Assembly (NCBI GenBank): GCA_964426355.1 | Contig: CAYRRA010000034.1 | Span: forward strand, 1 to 25,957 | Source: JAJFTV01 sp964426355 | Lineage (GTDB): Bacteria; Chloroflexota; Anaerolineae; Anaerolineales; Anaerolineaceae | DNA: 25,957 bases | Reading direction: 5' to 3' | Shown here: piece after piece, positions 14,434 through 23,175 of the stretch | How positions within the stretch are numbered: position 1 is the stretch's first letter | Layout: the number at the start of each line of letters is the position of its first letter | Made by a program: the position numbers and the translations under genes | Notes under the pieces: model-generated | What the model saw: only the letters and a program-made list of their open reading frames with translations | Told to the model about the DNA's origin: nothing | Databases searched by the model: none

Positions 14434-15426
14434 ATGGCAGAACTCTTAAATTTGAAGGGTCTCGAAACCCGTTTCAGGACACGCGAAGGCATTGTCCACG
14501 CAGTCAACGGGGTCTCGTTTGCACTTAAAGAGGGCGAAACATTAGGGATCGTCGGTGAAAGCGGTTGTGGTAAGACCGTATCGGTGATGTCAATGCTTCG
14601 TCTGGTGCCGATGCCCCCCGGAGAAATATCAGGCGGACAGGCTTTGTATCAAGGCAAAGACCTGCTCAAGATGTCGGATGAAGAAATTCGACATATTCGC
14701 GGTGCACAGATCAGTATGGTGTTCCAAGATCCAATGACTTCGTTCAACCCCGTGTTGACCATTGGTCGCCAGGTTTCTGAGCCGTTGGAAGTTCACCTGG
14801 GAATGACGCCAAAACAAGCTGAGGACCGCGTGGTTGAGACGCTCGAATTGGTGGGTATTCCCAATGCGCGCGACCGTCTGAAAGATTACCCACACCAATT
14901 CTCTGGTGGAATGCGACAGCGTGTGATGATTGCCATGGCGCTGACATGCACACCGCAGATTTTGATTGCTGATGAGCCAACCACAGCATTGGATGTCACC
15001 ATCCAGGCGCAGATCATTGATCTGGTCAAACGGCTGCGCGATGAACTGGGAATGGCGATTATTTGGATTACGCATGACCTGGGTGTGATTGCCGGTCTCG
15101 CACATCGTATGAACGTAATGTATGCCGGTTACGTCATTGAAGAAGCCAATGTGAAAGACCTGTATGCGAATCCTTCACATCCTTATACACTTGGTTTGCT
15201 CGGTAGCCTGCCGCGTATGGATGCTGAACGCCGTGCAGAGCGCCTGGTGTCCATTGAAGGACTACCCCCGGTGCTCTACGAAAAACCAACTTACTGCCCA
15301 TTTGCTCCACGTTGTAAATACCAGATTGAACGCTGCTTGCATGAAAATCCGCTTCTGATGCCAATTGGACCAGGGCACAATGCAGCTTGCTGGGTCGATA
15401 CCAAAACCGGGAGGGAACGTTCATGA
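14434..15426 (+). CDS. oppD: Opp/Dpp-type ABC transporter ATPase, D subunit 1
   Basis: One of the two ATPases that power peptide (or nickel/oligosaccharide) uptake at the inner face of the membrane. In 330 residues it has Walker A GESGCGKT (41-48), Q-loop FQDPMTSFNP, signature FSGGMRQR (156-163), Walker B ILIADEP (176-182) and an H-loop THDLG. The C-terminal oligopeptide/dipeptide domain carries Cys288, Cys294, Cys301 and Cys319, the arrangement reported to bind an iron-sulfur cluster in some OppD/DppD proteins. It is the first gene after the strong promoter, and its stop overlaps the next start (ATGA). The substrate class is set by the binding proteins and cannot be fixed here. Confidence 0.92.
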   Translation: MAELLNLKGLETRFRTREGIVHAVNGVSFALKEGETLGIVGESGCGKTVSVMSMLRLVPMPPGEISGGQALYQGKDLLKMSDEEIRHIRGAQISMVFQDPMTSFNPVLTIGRQVSEPLEVHLGMTPKQAEDRVVETLELVGIPNARDRLKDYPHQFSGGMRQRVMIAMALTCTPQILIADEPTTALDVTIQAQIIDLVKRLRDELGMAIIWITHDLGVIAGLAHRMNVMYAGYVIEEANVKDLYANPSHPYTLGLLGSLPRMDAERRAERLVSIEGLPPVLYEKPTYCPFAPRCKYQIERCLHENPLLMPIGPGHNAACWVDTKTGRERS

Positions 15427-16412
15427 CAAGTCAGGAATCTTTGTTAAGAGTTGAAAATCTGATGATGCATTTTCCGATTAAACGCGGTGTTTTTCAACGC
15501 ACAGTCGGATATGTTCATGCAGTGGATGGTGTTAGCTTTGATATTCGCAAAGGCGAAACGCTGGGTTTGGTAGGGGAGTCGGGTTGTGGTAAATCGACTA
15601 CAGGGCGCACGATTTTGCAGCTTTATAAACCCACCGCCGGGAGTGTGTTTTTTGGCGATACCGATTTAACCAAGCTTAAAGGCGAAGATTTACGCATTTT
15701 ACGCCGAAAAATGCAGATGATATTTCAGGACCCTTATGCAAGTCTCAATCCCCGTATGACGGTAGAAGAGATTGTTGGCGAGCCTTTGATTGTTCATAAC
15801 CTGGCAAAGGGTCGAGAAGTGCGTGAACGCGTTAAGGAACTGCTTGGTCTGGTTGGTTTAAACCCGGCGTACGTTGACCGCTATCCGCATGAGTTCTCCG
15901 GTGGTCAGCGGCAGAGGATTGGCGTGGCGCGCGCTCTTTCATTACAGCCAGACCTGATCATCTGCGATGAGCCTATTTCTGCGCTGGATGTTTCCATCCA
16001 GGCGCAGGTTGTAAACCTCCTGGAGGACTTGCAGGAGCAGTTTGGTCTGACCTATCTATTTATTGCACATGACCTTTCTATGGTTCGTCACATCAGTGAC
16101 CGTGTCGCGGTGATGTACCTGGGTGTTATTGTTGAACTGGCTGCACGCAGTGAACTATACGAACACCCGTTGCATCCTTATACGCAGGCTCTCTTGTCGG
16201 CGGTACCGATCCCTGACCCGGTTGTGGAAGAAGAACGGAAACGAGTTATTCTCACCGGTGATGTACCTTCACCGATTAACCCGCCGTCCGGCTGCCGCTT
16301 CCGCACACGCTGCCCCATTGCAACCGATGTCTGCGCTGAACAAAAACCAGAATGGCGAGAGTTAACTCCAGACCATTTTGTGGCTTGCCATCACGCAGAA
16401 AGATTTATATAA
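15423..16412 (+). CDS. oppF: Opp/Dpp-type ABC transporter ATPase, F subunit 1
   Basis: Partner of the preceding ATPase; the two form the heterodimeric motor. The protein has 329 residues, with an extended N-terminal segment before the Walker A (PIKRGVFQRTVGYVHAVDGV), typical of F subunits. Walker A is GESGCGKS (51-58), the signature is FSGGQRQR, Walker B LIICDEP, and the H-loop AHDLS. The C-terminal domain has CRFRTRCPIATDVC and a later VACHH, again a four-cysteine set. ATG 15423 is chosen because it overlaps the D1 stop and follows GGGAGGGAACGT. A pairing of D1 with F1 is inferred from coupling. The gap that follows carries leader-like signals before the first binding protein. Confidence 0.92.
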   Translation: MTSQESLLRVENLMMHFPIKRGVFQRTVGYVHAVDGVSFDIRKGETLGLVGESGCGKSTTGRTILQLYKPTAGSVFFGDTDLTKLKGEDLRILRRKMQMIFQDPYASLNPRMTVEEIVGEPLIVHNLAKGREVRERVKELLGLVGLNPAYVDRYPHEFSGGQRQRIGVARALSLQPDLIICDEPISALDVSIQAQVVNLLEDLQEQFGLTYLFIAHDLSMVRHISDRVAVMYLGVIVELAARSELYEHPLHPYTQALLSAVPIPDPVVEEERKRVILTGDVPSPINPPSGCRFRTRCPIATDVCAEQKPEWRELTPDHFVACHHAERFI

Positions 16413-16439
16413 TAGATTTATGTATCGAGCCAATAATAC

Positions 16440-16505
16440 AGGAGGTGAATACAGGCATCGATTAATCTAAGACCTTCCCCCTTATCGTTATGTGCTTTTG
16501 CACAT
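16440..16505 (+). promoter_or_regulatory. Orphan Shine-Dalgarno and small hairpin upstream of binding protein 1
   Basis: AGGAGGTGA at 16440-16448 is a full anti-SD complement, but no usable start codon follows at 5-12 bases. A short frame at 16420-16470 (16 codons) reads through it. Farther on, ATGTGC-TTTT-GCACAT (16490-16505) forms a perfect 6-bp hairpin. The real ribosome site of the next gene is GAGGAGAG near 16529-16536. Confidence 0.4.
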
Positions 16506-16541
16506 TAACCAATTCAATCCATTTACAGAGGAGAGAAAAAA

Positions 16542-18686
16542 ATGAGATCAAAGATTTTTGTCATCTTTGGCATCATGGTGATCGTATCTATGATCATGGC
16601 GGCATGCCAGCCTGCGGCTACACCTGAAACCGTTACGGTGATCCAAACGGTAGTTGTTGAAAAAGAAGGTGAAACCGTTATTGAGACGGTCGTTGTGGGA
16701 GAACCGTCAATAGATTACAAAGCGATCATTCCGGCTGATGGAATGGTGGCGTGTAATCCTTTACCCGAAGGTTACATGGCTGAGACTGAAACAGCCGCCG
16801 CTGGGGCAGAAGAAGGCGCAGCCGATGCGGAGGTCTTTGGTAGATTAGCCCCGGCGGGTGATTTCACCGACAAGGTCATCAAGGTGGGTGTTTTCTCTGA
16901 CGTGACCACAGCCAACTTTTGGGCAGCCAACGGTCCGGACAACACGGTCTATAACAGCTACATTTTACCTTCCAGACTGCAACTGTTTGAACTATCGGAT
17001 AAATATTTTACCCTGGTGCCTGAGGTGGCAACGGATATGCCCGGTGCTTTAACCGAGGAAGACGGAATGTGGGTTTTGGAAATCCCGATCCGCCAGGATA
17101 TTCTTTGGAGCGATGGCACTCCCCTGACGGCTGCTGATGTGGCGTATACCTCACAAATCATCAAGGATTTCGGCTTGATTTCCGGGAACTGGGTGCAATG
17201 GTTTGACTACAGCTTCCTGGATCGCATCGAAGCAGTGGATGATTACACTGTAAAAATTGTCTACCACACCAAACCCGGTCTTGCGCGGCATGAATGGGGC
17301 ACCCTGCAATCCCCGATTTTGAGTAAAGCCTATTGGGAAGCACAGATTGAAACCTCCGGCGCATTGGCTCCAATCGAAGAGTTGGCAGCAGACGCAGCTT
17401 CGGACGCTGTTTTGGCAGCACAACAGGCGGCTCAAGATATCCTCTTTGCCATCGTACCAGATGGTGAACCCCTGGCGGGCAGCTTCATCTTCAGTTCACG
17501 GGAAGCTGGCGCTTTCTTTGAAAACGTGCGAAATGAAACCTACTTTGATAGTGGAACAGTGGTCGAACAATGGGCAAGCGGTGGCTATCGCGATAGCGGC
17601 GGCTTTGAATTGGGCGACACCACTGGTGATCCCAACCTGGTCATTGAAACCGGTCCATTTGCCGATGCCGTGATTTACAGCGTCTATTCCGATCAGAACT
17701 CTGCCATCCTGGCACTGCAAGCTGGCGAGGTGGACTTTGTCCTCAACTCGCTCGGTTTACAGCGTGGTCTGGCTGAATCGGTCAGCGGCGACCCCAACCT
17801 GACTGTGATTTCCAACCCGACCAATGGTTTCCGCTACCTGTCCTTCAATAACCGCCGCCGCCCGATGAATGATTGTGCATTCCGCCAGGCAGTGGCTGCA
17901 TTGATCGACAAGGAATTTGTCACTCGCACCATTCTACAGAACGTGGCATACCCCATTTACACCTATATTCCTGAAGGCAACGCAGCCTGGTACTATGAGG
18001 ACACCCCCAAGATCGGTTACGGTCTTTCCCGTGCAGAACGCACCAATCTTGCCATCACCATCCTCGAAACCGCCGGCTACACCTGGGAAGGCGATGCGAA
18101 ACCGCAGTGGGACGCCAGCAACCTACAGGTAGTCCCGGGCGGCAGGTTGATTATGCCCGATGGTACCCCCGTTCCTGATCTGACCATCATTGCACCCAGC
18201 CCTGGTTATGACCCGCTGCGCTCGACCTTTGCAATTTGGATCGAGTCCTGGCTGAACGAAATTGGTATCCCGGTGACGGCTGAACTGGCTGGCTTTAATG
18301 TGCTCGTTCCACGGATTTTCACCGAACAGAACTTCGATATGTACATTCTGGGTTGGAGCCTGGGCGTATTCCCCTCCTTCCTGAGCGACTTCTTCTCCGA
18401 AGCACAGTCTGTCCTGGACGGAAACAATGCTGGTGGTTACATCAGCCCGGTCTTTGAAGAACTCTCTGTGCAGATGTTAACCTGTGAAACTGAAGAAGCC
18501 TGCCTGGAAGTGGCGAACCAGATCCAGACGTTGCTAGCTACCGAGCTGCCCTACGTGGTGCTGTTCGATACAGGTATCATCGAAGCATACCGAAGTGCAA
18601 GCATTGAATTCCCATACACGACTCAGTTGAGCGGTCTTCAATTCACCTGGGAAAGTGGCTTCCAACAGACTGTCCACGTGAAATAG
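16542..18686 (+). CDS. Extracellular solute-binding lipoprotein 1 (SBP_bac_5 type)
   Basis: The receptor of the transporter, lipid-anchored outside the membrane. The signal peptide ends in a lipobox (IMA-A-Cys22). A linker rich in Val, Thr and Glu follows (TVTVIQTVVVEKEGETVIE), a style common in Anaerolineae. Then comes a large family-5 binding fold with VATDMP, WSDGTPLTAADVAY and YLSFNNRRRPMNDCAFRQAV, the typical peptide/nickel-binding landmarks. At 714 residues it is about 150 longer than E. coli DppA or OppA. An Ala-rich insert occupies about 278-300, between the two lobes. GAGGAGAG lies 6 bases before the ATG. The ligand is unknown; peptides are the default, but oligosaccharide-binding members exist. 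Confidence 0.9.
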   Translation: MRSKIFVIFGIMVIVSMIMAACQPAATPETVTVIQTVVVEKEGETVIETVVVGEPSIDYKAIIPADGMVACNPLPEGYMAETETAAAGAEEGAADAEVFGRLAPAGDFTDKVIKVGVFSDVTTANFWAANGPDNTVYNSYILPSRLQLFELSDKYFTLVPEVATDMPGALTEEDGMWVLEIPIRQDILWSDGTPLTAADVAYTSQIIKDFGLISGNWVQWFDYSFLDRIEAVDDYTVKIVYHTKPGLARHEWGTLQSPILSKAYWEAQIETSGALAPIEELAADAASDAVLAAQQAAQDILFAIVPDGEPLAGSFIFSSREAGAFFENVRNETYFDSGTVVEQWASGGYRDSGGFELGDTTGDPNLVIETGPFADAVIYSVYSDQNSAILALQAGEVDFVLNSLGLQRGLAESVSGDPNLTVISNPTNGFRYLSFNNRRRPMNDCAFRQAVAALIDKEFVTRTILQNVAYPIYTYIPEGNAAWYYEDTPKIGYGLSRAERTNLAITILETAGYTWEGDAKPQWDASNLQVVPGGRLIMPDGTPVPDLTIIAPSPGYDPLRSTFAIWIESWLNEIGIPVTAELAGFNVLVPRIFTEQNFDMYILGWSLGVFPSFLSDFFSEAQSVLDGNNAGGYISPVFEELSVQMLTCETEEACLEVANQIQTLLATELPYVVLFDTGIIEAYRSASIEFPYTTQLSGLQFTWESGFQQTVHVK

Positions 18687-18712
18687 ACTGATTTTTGTAT
18701 GAAATAACAGGC

Positions 18713-18742
18713 GGGACAGGAGATAGCAATATCTCCTGTCCC
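18713..18742 (+). terminator. Perfect 13-bp hairpin with GCAA tetraloop after binding protein 1
   Basis: GGGACAGGAGATA and TATCTCCTGTCCC pair without error around GCAA, a GNRA loop. It lies 26 bases after the receptor stop and is followed by CTGTATCTCATTTTT, only a late U-run. This suggests partial termination or protection of the receptor message, a known way to make more binding protein than permease. Confidence 0.7.
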
Positions 18743-18839
18743 CTGTATCTCATTTTTAGTTCCCACCACACCGTAACTTGATTCCCTTCGTGATATAGAA
18801 AAAGCCTGTAACGGAAATTATCTATTAAGGAGAAGCTCA

Positions 18840-19991
18840 ATGTCGCGATATCTGTTTCGTCGCATCGCTCAGAATATATTGGTATATTTTGTGTTTCTTA
18901 TTGGGGTGTATGTTTTGATTGATGCTCAACCGGGAGATTACTCAGATATTTACACCAGCGATCCGCGGCTGACCCCTGAGATGCGAGCACAATTGCGTGC
19001 AAACCTGGGTTTAGATAAACCCGTATTGGAACGCTTCGGCATCTGGTTGGTTCAGGCAGCTCAAGGTGATTTGGGGATTTCATTTTCCAACTTTCCCATG
19101 ACGGTAGTAGATGTAATTATCGAAAGGGCGCCGCGCACCATTTTGCTTTTTCTGAGCGCACAGTTGATTGCCTATTATCTGGGATTTTTAATGGGAAAAA
19201 TACTAGCCTGGAAGAGAGGGGGTGTGGTGGAATATGGTACCACACTGGTGGGTGTATCGCTTTACACCGTGTTTCTTCCCTGGTTTGCGTTGATGATGGT
19301 CTGGTTATTTGCCTATACTCTAAAAGTTTTTCCGATTGGTAAATTTATTGACCCATTACTCTGGCGGAAAGCTGAAGTAACTGCAAATGAAATTTTCTTG
19401 CAAATTTTACTCACTTTGCTGATTGTCTCCATTATCCTGGCGATATTGTTTACCATTTCCCGCCGGATGAACCCCAAAATGCGTGCTCCTTTCTTTTGGG
19501 GCGGAACCCTGGTGACAGTCCTTGCCGTGGTTGTTTACTGGCTTAGCACCGGAAACCAGGTATATATGCTGGATATTCTCAAACACCTTGTGCTTCCAAT
19601 CTGCACGTTGGGATTGGTTAACTTTGCTGGCATCATGCTGCTCACCCGCAACAGTATGTTGGAAACCATGCGCGAAGATTATATCCAAACAGCGCGTGCA
19701 AAAGGTCTCCCGGAAAAAGTTGTGCGGGACAAACACGCATCTCGTAATGCAATGTTACCGGTGGTAACCTCCTTTGTCCTTTCTTTGGCGTTTGTACTGG
19801 ATGGCGGCGTCATCACAGAGACGATATTTTCCTGGCCCGGGATGGGACGCACGTTGTTGGAGGCAGCTTTAACCTCGGATATTCCTATGGTGATCGGGGC
19901 ATTGGTGTTCACCGGCTTCCTGGCTTTGAGTGGTCACTTGCTTGCCGATATTCTGTATGCCTTCCTTGACCCACGAATTCGATATTCATGA
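18840..19991 (+). CDS. oppB: Peptide/nickel ABC permease B subunit with a two-helix insert
   Basis: Inner-membrane channel subunit. The N-terminal helix and RLTPEMRAQLRANLGLD-type segment, then the EAA loop DYIQTARAKGLPEKVV at 280-295, which docks on the ATPases, are standard for DppB/OppB. The length of 383 residues exceeds the usual 305-340. The excess is one block at about 177-245 between the FPIG motif (164-167) and the ILKHLVLP motif (246-253), with hydrophobic stretches at about 186-206 and 219-235 and a basic loop RRMNPKMR. It thus probably adds two helices. AAGGAGAAGCTCA precedes the ATG. It is followed 17 bases later by the C permease. Confidence 0.93.
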   Translation: MSRYLFRRIAQNILVYFVFLIGVYVLIDAQPGDYSDIYTSDPRLTPEMRAQLRANLGLDKPVLERFGIWLVQAAQGDLGISFSNFPMTVVDVIIERAPRTILLFLSAQLIAYYLGFLMGKILAWKRGGVVEYGTTLVGVSLYTVFLPWFALMMVWLFAYTLKVFPIGKFIDPLLWRKAEVTANEIFLQILLTLLIVSIILAILFTISRRMNPKMRAPFFWGGTLVTVLAVVVYWLSTGNQVYMLDILKHLVLPICTLGLVNFAGIMLLTRNSMLETMREDYIQTARAKGLPEKVVRDKHASRNAMLPVVTSFVLSLAFVLDGGVITETIFSWPGMGRTLLEAALTSDIPMVIGALVFTGFLALSGHLLADILYAFLDPRIRYS

Positions 19992-20008
19992 TGTGAGGAG
20001 AAGCTTCT

Positions 20009-21016
20009 ATGACAGAAAAAACGCAATCCTCGCCTATGCCAGACCTGTTCAAAGACCTCAATCACAAAATGTCACCGGAAGAGTTCAAAGAGACTTTTGA
20101 TACGCCATTGTGGCGTGTGCGGTTAAAGATATTCTTCCGCTCGCTTTCATCCAATGTAAAATTGTTTGCTCGCAACCCCATCGGCGTGATTGGTTTGGTG
20201 ATAATCTTCTTTTTCTTCCTGTTGACGATTATCCACCCCATTCTTATGAATACGGTCTGGCCACGCGGTATTTATGATCCTGTTTTAGGGTTTGACCCTA
20301 ACTACCCTGCCCATCCAGCAGCCCCATCTAAAGCACATCTTTTGGGGACCGACCCGATTGGGCGGGATATTTTAAGCCAGCTTATGTGGAGCACTCGCTC
20401 GGAATTTATCCTGGGTATTGTAGCTGCTCTGATCACCGTTGTCATTGCAACAACGATCGGTGCCATATCGGCGTATTTCAGCGGGATATTGGACGCACTC
20501 TTTATGCGGTTGGCTGACCTGGTGATTATGACGCCAGTGATTACATTGTTGATTGTTCTTTCGTCCTTGATCGATTTGAACCTGCCGCAGCTTGCCCTTG
20601 TGTTGGGTCTGCTGGGCGGCTTGGGCGGTACAACCATCATCATCAAATCGCAGGCGCTAACCATCAAAGTCCGCACCTTCATTGAGGCAGCGCGCGTTGC
20701 GGGCGGCAGCGATTGGCACATCATTTTCACGCATATTGTACCGAACCTGTTGCCGCTGTCTTTCCTCTACATGATGTTCGGAGTAACAAGCGCAATATTC
20801 TCTGAAGCTGTGCTCTCTTATTTTGGCTTGTTAAATATCCGCATGTCCTGGGGATTGATGATTTACACTGCTTCCTACTCCGGTTACCTGTTGGATTTTT
20901 CCAAGTGGTGGCTGGTTTTCCCGGCAAGCATCGCAATTAGCAGCCTGTGTGCAGCTTTTTACCTGGTGGGGCGTTCGATGGATGAAATTGTGAACCCCCG
21001 CTTGCGTAGACGCTAA
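20009..21016 (+). CDS. oppC: Peptide/nickel ABC permease C subunit
   Basis: Second channel subunit, 335 residues. A cytoplasmic N-terminal part of about 55 residues is followed by helix 1 (59-79), the outside loop with HLLGTDPIGRDILSQLMW, four or five more helices, and the EAA loop EAARVAGGSDWHIIFTHIVP near 226-245. All are normal for DppC/OppC. GAGGAG precedes the ATG. The Asn-Pro-Arg ending (MDEIVNPRLRRR) is also typical. B and C are the only permease genes in the window, so they must serve both ATPase pairs unless a further set lies outside. Confidence 0.94.
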   Translation: MTEKTQSSPMPDLFKDLNHKMSPEEFKETFDTPLWRVRLKIFFRSLSSNVKLFARNPIGVIGLVIIFFFFLLTIIHPILMNTVWPRGIYDPVLGFDPNYPAHPAAPSKAHLLGTDPIGRDILSQLMWSTRSEFILGIVAALITVVIATTIGAISAYFSGILDALFMRLADLVIMTPVITLLIVLSSLIDLNLPQLALVLGLLGGLGGTTIIIKSQALTIKVRTFIEAARVAGGSDWHIIFTHIVPNLLPLSFLYMMFGVTSAIFSEAVLSYFGLLNIRMSWGLMIYTASYSGYLLDFSKWWLVFPASIAISSLCAAFYLVGRSMDEIVNPRLRRR

Positions 21017-21048
21017 GTACATTGTATAGAAAAGAAGGGAGTGTAACC

Positions 21049-22029
21049 TTGGTTGACACAATCCTACATTTAGATGACCTGACAATGCATTACAAAACAA
21101 TGGCTGGAGATGTTTCGGCAGTCGATAACGTCTCATTCACCCTGGAAAAGGGAAAATCGATGGGGCTTGTGGGTGAATCGGGCTGTGGAAAAACATCGAT
21201 TGCTGCCACGCTTTTGCGCTTGTTGCCAGAAAATGCCAGGATTAAAAGTGGAAAAATTTACCTGGATGGTCTTGAACTCACATCATTAAAAGAAGAAGAA
21301 ATGCGAAAGGTGCGCTGGCGCCAGATTTCCATGGTCTTCCAGGCTGCGATGAATGCTCTAAACCCGGTTTTTCGCGTCGGCGACCAGATCATCGAAGCCA
21401 TGGAAAATCACGGTCTGGTGAAGTCCAATGAGGCAGCACGCGAACACGTGGCATCTCTTTTTAAACTGGTAGGGCTTGACCCGAAATTGATGAAGCAGTA
21501 CCCGCATGAATTTAGTGGAGGTATGCGCCAGCGGGCAGTGATTGCGATGGCGTTAGCCTGCAACCCAAAAATGATTATTGCCGATGAACCCACCACGGCT
21601 CTGGATGTGATTGTTCAAGATCGCCTCTTGCGAGAGATGTTGGAGTTACAGCGCAAACTGGACATGTCGATGATTTATATCTCGCATGATATTGCCGTGA
21701 TTGCTGAAGTGAGTGACCGCATTGGGGTGATGTATGCAGGTCGCCTGGTGGAAATGGCTTCTGCTGATGGCGTTTTCAAACACCCTCAGCATCCTTACAC
21801 TTACGGTTTGATGTCGGCGTTTCCGAGTATTGTCGGACCAAAACGAGAATTAACTATTCTTCCAGGTGAACCGCCAGATCTATTGAACCCACCTACGGGT
21901 TGCCGTTATCATCCGCGCTGCCCCAAAATGACGGATATTTGCCGCGAGAGAGTGCCTGCCTTCCGGGATATCGGTGATAATCATTTGGTAGCCTGTTTCC
22001 ACCCAATGGAGGCTGACGATGAGCAGTAG
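21049..22029 (+). CDS. oppD: Opp/Dpp-type ABC transporter ATPase, D subunit 2
   Basis: A second D-type ATPase of 326 residues. It has Walker A GESGCGKT (42-49), Q-loop FQAAMNALNP, signature FSGGMRQR, Walker B MIIADEP and an H-loop SHDIA. The C-terminal CRYHPRCPKMTDIC and VACFHP supply four cysteines as in D1. Its Q-loop segment AAMNAL differs from the DPMTSF of D1, so it is not a recent copy. I start at TTG 21049, with AGAAGGGA about 8 bases upstream; a TTG at 21022 lacks one. Its stop overlaps the next gene by 11 bases. It stands directly after oppC, which makes it the more classical partner of these permeases. Confidence 0.9.
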   Translation: MVDTILHLDDLTMHYKTMAGDVSAVDNVSFTLEKGKSMGLVGESGCGKTSIAATLLRLLPENARIKSGKIYLDGLELTSLKEEEMRKVRWRQISMVFQAAMNALNPVFRVGDQIIEAMENHGLVKSNEAAREHVASLFKLVGLDPKLMKQYPHEFSGGMRQRAVIAMALACNPKMIIADEPTTALDVIVQDRLLREMLELQRKLDMSMIYISHDIAVIAEVSDRIGVMYAGRLVEMASADGVFKHPQHPYTYGLMSAFPSIVGPKRELTILPGEPPDLLNPPTGCRYHPRCPKMTDICRERVPAFRDIGDNHLVACFHPMEADDEQ

Positions 22030-23020
22030 TGAAACTTCATTTCCCCTGGTAAAGGTGGAGCGTTTACGCAAAATTTTCCCCATGAAAGCCGGGCTTTTCG
22101 CGCGTGAGAAACACTTCATTCATGCTGTGGATGACCTGAATTTTACCATTCACCAGGGGCAAAGCCTGGCGTTGGTAGGCGAGTCGGGCTCAGGGAAAAC
22201 AACTACAGGAAAACTGCTGGTGCGCCTGCATGACCCAACCGATGGTCAGATTTATATGAATGTTGAAGGACGCGTTTCTGAGATAGCCAGCCTGCGCGGA
22301 GAAGCATTAAAAAAATTCCGGCACAATGTTCAGATGGTTTTCCAGGACCCGTATGAATCGCTTAACCCGCGCCGAACCGTTTTCGACACGGTTGCCGAAC
22401 CATTGGCAGTGCAGGGGATTGGCAATGTGATTCAGCGGGAATACCGCGTGGCTCAACTCCTGGAAATGGTAGGTTTAGCACCTGCAAAATCATTTTTGTT
22501 CCGTTTCCCGCATGAACTTTCGGGTGGGCAGCGCCAACGCGTTGCCATTGCGCGCGCATTGGTCATTGCACCTTCCTTTGTGGTGGCAGATGAACCGACC
22601 TCTATGCTGGATGTTTCAATCCGTACCAGCATCATCAAATTGATGCAAGACCTCGCTGATCGATTGGGCGTTACTTATTTATACATCACGCACGACCTCG
22701 CGGTGGCACGCTACATGTCTAACCGCCTGGCGGTGATGTACCTGGGCAAGATCATCGAGATGGGTGACACAGAAGATTTGCTTGCTCATCCCCTGCATCC
22801 TTACACACGTGCGTTGCTTTCTGCAGTGCCAGTACCTGACCCGTCTTTGAAACGAAATATTCCGAATATCAAGGGAAGCATCGCGGAGCCTATCGATCCA
22901 CTTCCGCGCTGTCGTTTCTTTGACCGCTGCCCGCTTGCCGATAAAGTTTGTGAGGATAACGATCATCCCCTGCTCATTGATCGAGGCGCAGGGCATCAAG
23001 TGGCTTGCTACAAAGTCTGA
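22019..23020 (+). CDS. oppF: Opp/Dpp-type ABC transporter ATPase, F subunit 2
   Basis: Second F-type ATPase, 333 residues. It has the F-style N-terminal extension (FPMKAGLFAREKHFIHAVDD), Walker A GESGSGKT (54-61), Q-loop FQDPYESLNP, signature LSGGQRQR, Walker B VVADEP followed by TSMLD, and H-loop THDLA. The C-terminal CRFFDRCPLADKVC and VACYKV complete the oligopeptide domain. The gene overlaps D2 by 11 bases, with AATGGAGG inside D2 as the ribosome site. The Walker A Ser in place of Cys, and Ser-Met in place of Thr-Ala after Walker B, set it apart from F1, so the two pairs diverged long ago or came from different sources. Confidence 0.92.
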   Translation: MSSSETSFPLVKVERLRKIFPMKAGLFAREKHFIHAVDDLNFTIHQGQSLALVGESGSGKTTTGKLLVRLHDPTDGQIYMNVEGRVSEIASLRGEALKKFRHNVQMVFQDPYESLNPRRTVFDTVAEPLAVQGIGNVIQREYRVAQLLEMVGLAPAKSFLFRFPHELSGGQRQRVAIARALVIAPSFVVADEPTSMLDVSIRTSIIKLMQDLADRLGVTYLYITHDLAVARYMSNRLAVMYLGKIIEMGDTEDLLAHPLHPYTRALLSAVPVPDPSLKRNIPNIKGSIAEPIDPLPRCRFFDRCPLADKVCEDNDHPLLIDRGAGHQVACYKV

Positions 23021-23031
23021 GGTTTTTAATA

Positions 23032-23037
23032 TATAAT
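23032..23037 (+). promoter_or_regulatory. Possible -10 box in the gap before binding protein 2
   Basis: A perfect TATAAT lies in an AT-rich patch just after oppF2. No good -35 box is found at 16-18 bases; TTGCTA at 23005-23010 is too far. If used, it would give a leader of about 130 bases containing the structure at 23070-23135. Confidence 0.3.
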
Positions 23038-23069
23038 TCAAAACAGATTTTTCAAAACCGAATTGACCA

Positions 23070-23135
23070 GAAGTCTTGCTTTCCCGGTAGATATAAAATT
23101 GGGCTTAAGCAAGACTTCCATTTTGACCGGGAAGG
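23070..23135 (+). promoter_or_regulatory. Pseudoknot-like or switching RNA element before binding protein 2
   Basis: Stem 1 is a perfect 12-bp pair, GAAGTCTTGCTT (23070-23081) with AAGCAAGACTTC (23107-23118). Stem 2 pairs TTCCCGGT (23081-23088), inside the stem 1 loop, with ACCGGGAA (23126-23133) downstream, and can extend to 10 bp with a wobble. The two cross, as in an H-type pseudoknot, or compete at the shared bases. Stem 2 also covers part of an AAGGAG at 23132-23137. Confidence 0.5.
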
Positions 23136-23175
23136 AGCTTTTTGGAGAATCATCGTATTCTTTAAATGATTTGAT

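Noticed and set aside
14434..23020. Recent tandem duplication of the D-F ATPase pair
   Set aside because: The Q-loops, Walker A residues and linkers differ between the pairs, and no near-identical DNA stretch was seen.
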